A stretch of 64,000 nt of DNA from contig NZ_JAEHGE010000001.1 in the NCBI RefSeq assembly GCF_016097415.1, forward strand, positions 2,281,157-2,345,156, in the 5' to 3' direction. A program made the position numbers and the translations under genes. Numbering within the stretch: position 1 is the first letter of the stretch; each line of letters begins with the position of its first letter. The stretch is from a sulfur-oxidizing endosymbiont of Gigantopelta aegis. GTDB lineage: Bacteria > Pseudomonadota > Gammaproteobacteria > GRL18. Positions 20,572-29,763 of the stretch are shown in pieces. The notes beneath the pieces are model-generated. The model did no database searches. It was not told where the DNA came from and was given only the letters and a program-made list of their open reading frames with translations.

Positions 20572-22097
20572 ATGAGTTCAACAGACAAAATACTACCAGA
20601 AGAGATACCAACGCTCAAAAACAGGGTGCTTGAACTCCAGTCAAAAGTGGACTGGTATGAGGAACAATTTCGTCTGTTGCAACATAAACGGTTTGGTACT
20701 TCCAGTGAAAAAGTTCACCCCGACTTCTTTAATGAGGCAGAAACGTTCGCCGAAGAAGCACCGGAAGTCCGTGAAACCATTACTTATGAGCGTAAAAAGC
20801 CCGGTCGTAAGCCTTTACCTAAAGACCTACCTCGTAAAGTTGTTCGTCATGAGTTATCTGAAGCAGAACAAGTCTGTGACTGCGGTCATCACTTGCATGA
20901 AATTGGTGAAGAGACCTCAGAGCAACTGGAAATTGTTCCTGCTCAGGTATATGTTGTAGAACATGTTCAGGTTAAATATGCCTGTCGTGCTTGTGAGGAA
21001 GGCGTTAAAACTGCTCCTAAGCCTGCACAGCCCATTCCTAGAAGTTTTGCATCACCCAGCCTGCTGGCCTATATCATTGTTTCTAAATTCCTAGACAGCT
21101 TGCCTCTCTATCGACAGGAAGCGATATTTAAACGCTATAAGATAACACTTTCCAGAGCCAGTATGTCCAACTGGGTGCTTAAATCAGCTGAATTACTCAA
21201 ACCCTTTTATAATCGGTTGTTGTATTATCTCATTAGGCAGAAAATCATCCAGGCCGATGAAACAACGATGCGAGTGATCCATGATGGACGTGAGAATTGC
21301 CCTAAATCTTATATGTGGCTCTATCAAAGTGGCGGCTATCATTCCAAGTGTCCCATTGTTTTGTATGAGTATCAGCCTACTCGTGCAGGCCAACATGCCA
21401 AAACCTTTTTAACGGGGTTTTCAGGTTACCTGCAAACGGATGGCTTTCCGGTTATCATATATTCGAAAATGAGAACAGTGAAGTCACTTTATTAGGCTGC
21501 ATGGCACATGCTCGTCGCAAGTTCCATGATGCCTTAAAAGCATTACCCAAGAACAGTCAGAAAAAGCCTGGCATGGTACAAATGGCGATCAGTAAAATTG
21601 CTAAATTGTATGCGATTGAAAAACAAATCAAACCGCTCAATGCTGAACAACGTTACCTGATCCGTCAGGAAAAAAGCAAACCACTACTGGATGACTTTAA
21701 AAAGTGGTGTGATGATAAAGTGACTAAAACAACAAAAGACAGTAAGTTGGGTGTCGCTATTCGTTATGTGATCAATCAATGGAAGTATCTGACTGTCTAT
21801 CTTGAAGAGGGCAACCTCCAGATTGATAATAATATGGCAGAGCGGCGGATCAAACCCTTTGTGATTGGGCGCAAAAACTGGGTCATGAACCAAAATCCTC
21901 GTGGTGCTGAGGCCAGTGCTATTTTATATTCAATCGTGCAAACAGCGAAAGCAAACAACCTAGAGCCCTTTGCCTTTTTAACACACATTCTGACTGAGTT
22001 ACCTAAGCTGGGCAGGCATTATGATGATGAGGCTTTAGAGCAATTGTTGCCATGGAATTTGACTGAAAAAATTCAGCCTTTAAATAAAGTGGAATGA
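20572..22097 (+). pseudogene. tnpC: IS66 transposase TnpC, one frameshift (copy 1)
   Basis: DDE transposase of about 510 residues: leucine-zipper-like start, HKRFGTSSEK, zinc-binding CDCGHHL...CRACEEG, first Asp IIQADETTM, second Asp LQTDGF, Glu NMAERRIKPFVIGRKNW. A single C is missing near 21450 compared with copies A and B, splitting it into 307- and 198-residue frames. Otherwise complete. Confidence 0.88.
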
Positions 22098-22127
22098 TAC
22101 GTCAACGTGGGAAGTTTTGACGTATAC

Positions 22128-22440
22128 TAATAATCTATATATCAATTCATTGATTCCATTATTGTCGTTGGGACGTAACCTAGATGAAATACGTGAAATG
22201 TTAGATGGAGATAGTGATAACTCCTCCTTGATTAGGGACTTAATGAATTTTTCAGAGAGAGTGAACAAGCCAGAACTATCAGAGAATTATTACGATTTTG
22301 ATGGCACGATTGAAACCTTTCCAGAAATTGCTAAGAAGATTAATAATGGTACTTTTTTTGAAACTAATTTGAGTGCTTACTATTTGCTCAGGAAATTAGA
22401 CATAGATTATGCTCGTTATCGGGAATATCCAAGACCTTAG
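22128..22440 (+). CDS. Unknown protein, 5' end replaced by IS66
   Basis: An open frame of about 104 codons runs out of the IS66 end (INSLIPLLSLGRNLDEIREMLDGD...YREYPRP). The sequence looks like a genuine soluble acidic protein, but its native start is not visible because IS66 lies directly upstream. Family not recognised. The LRR gene starts 2 nt after its stop, suggesting a former operon. Confidence 0.4.
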
Positions 22441-22442
22441 GT

Positions 22443-23225
22443 ATGAAAATGAATAAATTATTAATTAATATTTTTCTTGTGTTTTTAATGGCTGTAAATA
22501 TTAGTTTTGCCAAAATTGTGACAGATGATCCAATTGAGCAGGCAGCTATTGAAGCACTTTTGAAAGATGCAAAACTTGGCTGGAATGAAATAAAGCTGAC
22601 TAAAAACTTAATTGTTGAAGGCCGAAGAAATGGCATACTTTTAGTGCATAGAAAAGGACGGGATAAAAGATGGAAGATAACGAATATTAGTGATAAAAGA
22701 ATTTATTTTGATATTAAGGGGAATGTAATTGCTATAAATCTAAATAATACTAAATTTAAGAATCTCTCATTAATTAATTCTTTTAAATCTCTGATTCATT
22801 TTTCTTGTAAATGTAGAAGTCTTAAGGAATTTAAAAAAATTGAAGGGTTAGTTTCTTTAGAAGGTCTTGATTTTCATCTTTCGAAAATAACTAAAATAGG
22901 TGTGCTTAAAAATCTACCCAAATTGATACTTTTAGATTTGGAAAGAACTTATATTTCAAAAATAGAAAATCTTGATGGTATTCCTTCTTTGAAATTTCTT
23001 ATGTTGAAAGGTACCGACATAAGAAAGCTTGAGGGATTAGACAGCTTAATAAACTTGGAAGTCTTGAGTTTAGATGCAAGTAATGATAGTGACAGAAAAA
23101 TAATAAAAATTGAAAATATTGGAAATCTTGAAAATTTAAAAAACTGGAAATTAGATTTCATAAAGTTGAAAAGTTAGAAGGATTGGAAACCTTGGTTTCA
23201 CTCGAAGATTTAACCTTACTTGATT
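22443..23225 (+). pseudogene. Exported leucine-rich-repeat protein, frameshifted and 3' truncated
   Basis: Signal peptide (LLINIFLVFLMAVNISFA) followed by leucine-rich repeats of about 22 residues: LVSLEGLDFHLSKITKIGVL, LPKLILLDLERTYISKIENL, IPSLKFLMLKGTDIRKLEGL, LINLEVLSLDASN. The first frame stops at 23177, but the repeat pattern goes on in another frame (KVEKLEGLETLVSLEDLTLL) until it meets an IS1595 fragment at 23226. The AT content is higher than in the housekeeping genes, a hint of transfer. Confidence 0.7.
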
Positions 23226-23421
23226 ACAGTGCCGACAAGCCTTATTTAAATGGAAATTTCCTGATGGATTTGTTTGCCCAGAGTGTGGCAATAAGACTTA
23301 TTGCACTCTAGAACATCGCCATCTTTATCAGTGCCACCATTGTCATCATCAGACATCAGCAACCTGTGGGACAATATTTGATAGTACCAAACTGCCTTTA
23401 TCTAAGTGGTTTTTAGCGATT
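23226..23421 (+). mobile_element. IS1595-family transposase fragment
   Basis: 196 bp identical by eye to 35464-35659 inside the IS1595 element, covering the zinc-ribbon part (FVCPECGNKTYC...CHHCHHQTSATCGT). It is cut off sharply on both sides with no terminal repeats, so it is a remnant, not an insertion. Confidence 0.85.
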
Positions 23422-23486
23422 TGTCAAGACAGCTTTCTCAAATATTAAGATATAATTCTGTTGGTTATTTATAGTATTATTTCTTA

Positions 23487-23570
23487 TCCACATATCCACA
23501 GGTCTGCCAGTAGTCCAGAGACGCTTGCGATATATCTCAGGGCTACTGGCTTGGCCTGTGGATATGTGGA
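23487..23570. repeat. Inverted repeat of ~30-nt arms
   Basis: TCCACATATCCACAGG... (23487-23516) is mirrored by ...CCTGTGGATATGTGGA (23541-23570) with few mismatches and a 24-nt centre. The right arm overlaps the likely left end of the adjacent IS3-type element. Origin unknown. Confidence 0.6.
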
Positions 23571-24822
23571 CAAGGCGGTTGCCAGTAAAGTTGATTATCC
23601 TCTCATCATGCTGCCCGTTTTAAGTCTGGAACAACTTCTTTCATCACGCCATAGATCTCGCAGGCGTTTTTCCACCGTGTGTACTGTGTGGTCGTTCATG
23701 GTTGTAAAACTCAAAATATTCCTTTAATGAGCTCTTTAGCTCATCAATACTTTGGTAATCCTTGAGGTAAATTTCCTCATATTTTACACTTCGCCAGAGT
23801 CGTTCAATCATAATGTTATCCATTGCTCTGCCTTTGCCGTCCATGCTGATTTTTATATCATTGGCCTTTAGAACACCTGTAAATGCTCTGCTAGTATATT
23901 GAGCACCTTGATCCGTATTGAAGATTTCTGGCTTTCCATATCGTCGCAGTGCTGTTTCCAGACTACTGATACAAAAGCTTTCTTCCATGCTGGTTGACAC
24001 TTCCCAGGACAGCACAAAACGGCTACTCCAGTCCATAACAGCACTTAGGTAGACAAATCCATGTGGCATCCGTAAATACGTGATATCTGTGCACCAAACC
24101 TGGTTATTCCTATTAATATCAATTCCTTTGAGCAAATATGGATAGAGGTTATTTACTTTGCAAGGCTTGCTGGTATTGGGTTTTGGTGCCACTGAAACCA
24201 ATCCCATGATCCGCATAAGCCGTTGAACTTTTTACGATTAATTTTATAACATTTCAATCTTAATGCATTACGAATTTGACGACTGCCATAGAATGGATGT
24301 TTTATGTACAACTCATCAATCAAATTCATTAATGTTAAATCTTTATTTTGCAGAGGCTTTTTAGGTTGATAGTAATAGCTTGAACGGTTCAGGCCGATAA
24401 GCTCACATTGTTTTTGATGCTCAACTGAGGGTGCTCTTTTTCTATGCAACACCGCTTTTCTGCTCTACTCAGTTGAACATCTTCAACTTTTTTGACAGCC
24501 AGTCAGCCTCTACTTTTAGTTGACCTATTTGGCTGTACAGGTGTTCTTTTTCCTTTTCATGTTCAGCATCTTTATTCTCTAATTTTTTTTTGAAAAAGTA
24601 TCGGCTGCACCATCAAGCATCTGCTTTTTCCAGCTATTGACCTGGGTGGTGTGCACTTCAAATTCTGACGCAATTTCTGCGACTGTTTTTTGACCTTTCA
24701 AAGCCTCAATGGCTACTTTTGCTTTAAATTTGTTGTTGAATGTTTTTCTTTTTGTGCTCATTTTTTGTTCCCCGTTAGGTTAGCTCTTATATCTTAACCT
24801 ATTGTCCAGTTTTCGGGGTCCA
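23552..24822 (-). mobile_element. Decayed IS3-family element (distinct from IS-C)
   Basis: The right end carries the IS3-type terminal sequence TGTCCAGTTTTCGGGGTCCA (24803-24822). The left end is uncertain; TGGCCTGTGGATATGTGGAC at 23552 is a plausible partner. OrfA begins MSTKRKTFNNKFKAKVAIEA (24761) and breaks in a poly-A run near 24580. OrfB is split near 24180: YGSRQIRNALRL, then CTDITYLRMPHG, FNTDQGAQYTS and MIERLWRSVKYEEIY supply the DDE residues. Confidence 0.8.
23644..24761 (-). pseudogene. Transposase OrfA/OrfB of the IS3-type element, multiply frameshifted
   Basis: Fragments at 24579-24761 (OrfA, helix-turn-helix), 24153-24452 (OrfB N-terminus) and 23644-24216 (OrfB integrase core). 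All three DDE residues survive, but the chain is interrupted at least twice. The C-terminus (FEFYNHERPHSTHGGKTPA) is the usual IS3 end. Confidence 0.8.
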
Positions 24823-24910
24823 CTATATTAAATGGGAAATGATTGACTGTAAACAATCACCTTCATCTTTTATGTCTGGCAGTGTCAGAATAAGCCCAAT
24901 TATTCTATCG

Positions 24911-25001
24911 TTATTTGGCCATCAAATTGGCTAGGTCGCGTCTGACAGATTGTGCTAGCTCATTATCATTGGGCGCAATCATATTGGTAATGGTAATAAT
25001 C
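24911..25001 (-). pseudogene. 3' fragment of an unknown gene cut by IS66 copy A
   Basis: About 29 codons open up to the IS66 boundary, ending ...MIAPNDNELAQSVRRDLANLMAK and a stop at 24911. The composition is protein-like, but the fragment is short; treat as tentative. Confidence 0.25.
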
Positions 25002-25968
25002 GTATACGTCAAAACTTCCCACGTTGACGTATCATTCCACTTTATTTAAAGGCTGAATTTTTTCAGTCAAATTCCATGGCAACAATTGCTCTAAAGCCTC
25101 ATCATCATAATGCCTGCCCAGCTTAGGTAACTCAGTCAGAATGTGTGTTAAAAAGGCAAAGGGCTCTAGGTTGTTTGCTTTCGCTGTTTGCACGATTGAA
25201 TATAAAATAGCACTGGCCTCAGCACCACGAGGATTTTGGTTCATGACCCAGTTTTTGCGCCCAATCACAAAGGGTTTGATCCGCCGCTCTGCCATATTAT
25301 TATCAATCTGGAGGTTGCCCTCTTCAAGATAGACAGTCAGATACTTCCATTGATTGATCACATAACGAATAGCGACACCCAACTTACTGTCTTTTGTTGT
25401 TTTAGTCACTTTATCATCACACCACTTTTTAAAGTCATCCAGTAGTGGTTTGCTTTTTTTCCTGACGGATCAGGTAACGTTGTTCAGCATTGAGCGGTTT
25501 GATTTGTTTTCAATCGCATACAATTTAGCAATTTTACTGATCGCCATTTGTACCATGCCAGGCTTTTTCTGACTGTTCTGGTAATGCTTTTAAGGCATCA
25601 TGGAACTTGCGACGAGCATGTGCCATGCAGCCTAATAAAGTGACTTCACTGTTCTCATTTTCGAATATATGATAACCGGGAAAGCCATCCGTTTGCAGGT
25701 AACCTGAAAACCCCGTTAAAAAGGTTTTGGCATGTTGGCCTGCACGAGTAGGCTGATACTCATACAAAACAATGGGACACTTGGAATGATAGCCGCCACT
25801 TTGATAGAGCCACATATAAGATTTAGGGCAATTCTCACGTCCATCATGGATCACTCGCATCGTTGTTTCATCGGCCTGGATGATTTTCTGCCTAATGAGA
25901 TAATACAACAACCGATTATAAAAGGGTTTGAGTAATTCGTATACGTCAAAACTTCCCACGTTGACGTA

Positions 25969-27499
25969 TCATTCCACTTTATTTAAAGGCTGAATTTTTT
26001 CAGTCAAATTCCATGGCAACAATTGCTCTAAAGCCTCATCATCATAATGCCTGCCCAGCTTAGGTAACTCAGTCAGAATGTGTGTTAAAAAGGCAAAGGG
26101 CTCTAGGTTGTTTGCTTTCGCTGTTTGCACGATTGAATATAAAATAGCACTGGCCTCAGCACCACGAGGATTTTGGTTCATGACCCAGTTTTTGCGCCCA
26201 ATCACAAAGGGTTTGATCCGCCGCTCTGCCATATTATTATCAATCTGGAGGTTGCCCTCTTCAAGATAGACAGTCAGATACTTCCATTGATTGATCACAT
26301 AACGAATAGCGACACCCAACTTACTGTCTTTTGTTGTTTTAGTCACTTTATCATCACACCACTTTTTAAAGTCATCCAGTAGTGGTTTGCTTTTTTTCCT
26401 GACGGATCAGGTAACGTTGTTCAGCATTGAGCGGTTTGATTTGTTTTTCAATCGCATACAATTTAGCAATTTTACTGATCGCCATTTGTACCATGCCAGG
26501 CTTTTTTCTGACTGTTCTTGGGTAATGCTTTTAAGGCATCATGGAACTTGCGACGAGCATGTGCCATGCAGCCTAATAAAGTGACTTCACTGTTCTCATT
26601 TTCGAATATATGATAACCGGGAAAGCCATCCGTTTGCAGGTAACCTGAAAACCCCGTTAAAAAGGTTTTGGCATGTTGGCCTGCACGAGTAGGCTGATAC
26701 TCATACAAAACAATGGGACACTTGGAATGATAGCCGCCACTTTGATAGAGCCACATATAAGATTTAGGGCAATTCTCACGTCCATCATGGATCACTGCAT
26801 CGTTGTTTCATCGGCCTGGATGATTTTCTGCCTAATGAGATAATACAACAACCGATTATAAAAGGGTTTGAGTAATTCAGCTGATTTAAGCACCCAGTTG
26901 GACATACTGGCTCTGGAAAGTGTTATCTTATAGCGTTTAAATATCGCTTCCTGTCGATAGAGAGGCAAGCTGTCTAGGAATTTAGAAACAATGATATAGG
27001 CCAGCAGGCTGGGTGATGCAAAACTTCTAGGAATGGGCTGTGCAGGCTTAGGAGCAGTTTTAACGCCTTCCTCACAAGCACGACAGGCATATTTAACCTG
27101 AACATGTTCTACAACATATACCTGAGCAGGAACAATTTCCAGTTGCTCTGAGGTCTCTTCACCAATTTCATGCAAGTGATGACCGCAGTCACAGACTTGT
27201 TCTGCTTCAGATAACTCATGACGAACAACTTTACGAGGTAGGTCTTTAGGTAAAGGCTTACGACCGGGCTTTTTACGCTCATAAGTAATGGTTTCACGGA
27301 CTTCCGGTGCTTCTTCGGCGAACGTTTCTGCCTCATTAAAGAAGTCGGGGTGGGCTTCTTTTTCACTGGAAGTACCAAACCGTTTGTGTTGCAACAGACG
27401 AAATTGTTCCTCATACCAGTCCACTTTTGACTGGAGTTCAAGCACCCTGTTTTTGAGCGTTGGTATCTCTTCTGGTAGTATTTTGTCTGTTGAACTCAT
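25969..27499 (-). pseudogene. tnpC: IS66 transposase TnpC, frameshifted (copy B)
   Basis: Same protein as copy 1 but broken at different places: one base lost near 26797 (ATCACTGCATCG versus ATCACTCGCATCG) and again near 26390-26470. The DDE residues are all readable across the fragments. No IS66 copy in the window has an intact transposase. Confidence 0.85.
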
Positions 27500-27573
27500 G
27501 CGTTATATTATACTAAAAATGAGCGTTAAATGCTTGTATTTATTCTGTTTAATGCGCATCTAAAGGGACTTTT

Positions 27574-27928
27574 TTAGTTGTTTTCCAGACCATGAATTTC
27601 AGGGTGAGCATGGTGTTGTGTGCAAGATAAACCATCCAGTAACCACTGTAATTCTCTCAGTGTTAACGAAAGAGTGGGTTGTTCTTTTTCCATCGGCCAC
27701 TGGAATTTCCCTTTTCAAGTGTACGATAGTAAAGCCAGAAACCATTACGCTCCCAGTACAGTATTTTAAGTTTATCTCGCTGACGATTACAAAAACAAAG
27801 ACACTGCCATCAAAGGGATTGTGTTCCAATTGCTCTGAGACAATCAGTGATAGCCCATTGGTTGCTTTTCTCATATCGGTAACACCAGAAACCAGATAAA
27901 CCTGATTGACTGTGATGCCCGTTATCAT
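27574..27928 (-). pseudogene. tnpB: IS66 Orf2 (TnpB), two frameshifts (copy B)
   Basis: A run of six T in copy 1 is five here (near 27797), breaking the frame after GSVFVF. The GGAAATTCC lesion of copy 1 is also present. The N-terminal Orf2 signature is intact. Confidence 0.75.
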
Positions 27929-28248
27929 GAAACAGTCCTGAGCAAATCCAGAATGGACTTGAGCTGATTCAGGTTCGTATCAGAATTGATTTCCAAACTG
28001 AAACCATTGGTATGGCTTACTTTAATTGCATTGCTTGTGGGGGAATTGGCCAGTAAATTAATGGGAATGAGTTGATTGTTGGTGTTGACCTGTTTTGATG
28101 AGCTAACATAACCCAACTTCTTTCGATAATAGCTAAAAATATGAGAGGGTATCTTATGTTGTTGACAATAAACTGCCTGGCTTAAGTTACTGGCTTGGCA
28201 GGCCTCTATGTGTTGCTTCATCGAAGCATCTTTTGAATGGTTGCTCAT
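27925..28248 (-). CDS. tnpA: IS66 accessory protein TnpA (copy B)
   Basis: Identical by eye to the copy 1 TnpA (107 residues, HIEACQASNLSQAVYCQQHKI). Overlaps the tnpB start by ATGA. Intact. Confidence 0.88.
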   Translation of the reverse strand: MSNHSKDASMKQHIEACQASNLSQAVYCQQHKIPSHIFSYYRKKLGYVSSSKQVNTNNQLIPINLLANSPTSNAIKVSHTNGFSLEINSDTNLNQLKSILDLLRTVS

Positions 28249-28620
28249 TTGTATCTCCAAATTACGAATTGAAGATCATAGTTTGAGCTAACTGAAGCTT
28301 ATTGTGAACGTGGGTTTTAATTGACGTTTACAGTAATTCAGCTGATTTAAGCACCCAGTTGGACATACTGGCTCTGGAAAGTGTTATCTTATAGCGTTTA
28401 AATATCGCTTCCTGTCGATAGAGAGGCAAGCTGTCTAGGAATTTAGAAACAATGATATAGGCCAGCAGGCTGGGTGATGCAAAACTTCTAGGAATGGGCT
28501 GTGCAGGCTTAGGAGCAGTTTTAACGCCTTCCTCACAAGCACGACAGGCATATTTAACCTGAACATGTTCTACAACATATACCTGAGCAGGAACAATTTC
28601 CAGTTGCTCTGAGGTCTCTT

Positions 28621-29763
28621 TAATGTGGCTATACTTAACCGGACACACAACTTAAAATAACTAAAAGATAAAAAGTGTGACCTAAAATGAATGATCAAAC
28701 AAAAAACCGATCTCCTAAAACGGATAGAGAGAAAGAAAATGAAGCGCTTACTGAGCAGCTAAAAAACTGTTTGAAGACAGTCGCAAGACTTATGGAACCC
28801 GTCGTCTTAAAAAGAAAACTGGCTGAAAAAGGCGTTCATATAAGCCGCCGGAGAATTGGTCGATTAATGAAAAAAGCCGGTTTGTTTTGTAAAACGAAGA
28901 GACGCTTTAAAGCGACGACTAATTCCAAGCATAATAAGCGTATATCTCCAAATTTACTGGAAAGAGAGTTTACTGTCTCTCAACCTGATCGCTACTATGT
29001 GGGTGATATTACCTATATTGCCACCAAGGAAGGCTGGTTATATTTAGCGGTTGTCATTGACTTATTCTCTAGGCAAATTGTTGGCTGGTCGATGGATGAG
29101 CGAATGAAAGCCAAGCTAGTCAATGATGCTTTACTGATGGCCATATGGAAGCGTAAACCAATGGATGGATTGCTTTGGCATACTGACCGAGGTAGCCAAT
29201 ATGCCTCTGATAGTCATAGAAAAATATTGTCGGATCATAACATAATTCAGTCTATGAGCCGCAAAGGAAATTGCTGGGACAATGCTGTATCAGAGAGCTT
29301 CTTTCATAGTTTGAAAACTGAATTGACGCACCATTGTCGATTCAAAACCAGAGTAGAAGCAAAGCAGGCAATATTTGAATATATTGAGGTATTTTATAAT
29401 CGGGAGCGACTTCATTCGGCTAATGATTATTTGTCACCAGTCGATTATGAAATACAGCAGGAAATAGCTTAAATCGATTGATTGAAGAGGGGTAAAAGGC
29501 GACATAAATGCCGCCCATTACCGTTGACGGCCATCGGCTCCTCAGCCTGTGCCGTGAAGATATTGTAACAGGATCATTACCGTTGTGAAAATACCTTGGG
29601 TGAATGGAACGGCTCTATCGTTCCAGAGGGCAAAGCCCTTTCTCTTCATCTGTTTAAAGTTAACATGAGAAACTAAAATGATAGGAAATACAAAATGACA
29701 AAAATCACTTGAAACAGCCAAAAAAATATTTAGAAAACTGTCCGGAAAAGTGTTGACACATCA
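28621..29763 (+). mobile_element. IS-C (IS3 family), copy I, internal-deletion derivative
   Basis: Ends TAATGTGGCTATACTTAACC (left) and, reverse-complemented, TGATGTGTCAACACTTTTCC (right). At 1143 bp it is about 370 bp shorter than copies II, IV and V, mostly from one deletion inside orfA/orfB. Left flank is IS66 copy A, right flank the DUF255 gene. No matching 3-bp duplication (CTT versus AAG), so the flanks were rearranged after insertion. Confidence 0.88.
28687..29472 (+). CDS. IS-C transposase, OrfA start fused in frame to OrfB
   Basis: 261 residues. The first eight (MNDQTKNR) are the OrfA start; the deletion joins them to [13 protein letters not shown] of OrfB. The integrase core is complete: [31 protein letters not shown] supply D, D, E. 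A 24-residue stretch ([17 protein letters not shown]) is read out of frame between two compensating A-run indels. Probably inactive without OrfA's DNA-binding part. Confidence 0.75.
   Translation: MNDQTKNRSPKTDREKENEALTEQLKNCLKTVARLMEPVVLKRKLAEKGVHISRRRIGRLMKKAGLFCKTKRRFKATTNSKHNKRISPNLLEREFTVSQPDRYYVGDITYIATKEGWLYLAVVIDLFSRQIVGWSMDERMKAKLVNDALLMAIWKRKPMDGLLWHTDRGSQYASDSHRKILSDHNIIQSMSRKGNCWDNAVSESFFHSLKTELTHHCRFKTRVEAKQAIFEYIEVFYNRERLHSANDYLSPVDYEIQQEIA

Larger units (their letters stand above)
19739..22127 (+). mobile_element. IS66-family element, copy 1
   Basis: Imperfect ~24-bp terminal inverted repeats: left GTAAACGTCAATTAAAAC..., right (reverse complement) GTATACGTCAAAACTTCC... Element of 2389 bp with the IS66 order tnpA-tnpB-tnpC. 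The flanks do not form a matching 8-bp duplication (left GTTTTAAT, right TAATAATC), so one side has been rearranged. The right flank octamer reappears beside copy A at 24994-25001. Confidence 0.92.
25939..28331 (-). mobile_element. IS66-family element, copy B, nested in copy A
   Basis: 2393 bp with both terminal repeats (GTATACGTC... at 25939, ...GACGTTTAC at 28331). It is flanked by a perfect 8-bp duplication AGTAATTC (25931-25938 and 28332-28339) inside copy A's tnpC. This proves the boundaries and the order: A first, then B. Confidence 0.95.
25002..28620 (-). mobile_element. IS66-family element, copy A, interrupted by copy B and 5'-truncated by IS-C
   Basis: The 3' terminal repeat GTATACGTCAAAACTTCCC begins at 25002. 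The tnpC 3' part runs to 25938, is interrupted by copy B, and continues at 28340 through ...AELLKPF to the zinc region, where IS-C copy I cuts it at 28620. tnpA, tnpB and the tnpC start are lost. Left flank TAATAATC equals the right flank of copy 1. Confidence 0.88.

Noticed and set aside
22117-22440. TTG start inside the IS66 end for the unknown protein
   Set aside because: The first codons are IS66 terminal repeat; the native start is lost or lies elsewhere, so the feature was trimmed to the IS boundary.
23552-24822. Treating this IS3-type element as another copy of IS-C
   Set aside because: Its termini (TGGACCCCGAAAACTGGACA type) and OrfA/OrfB sequences differ clearly from IS-C.
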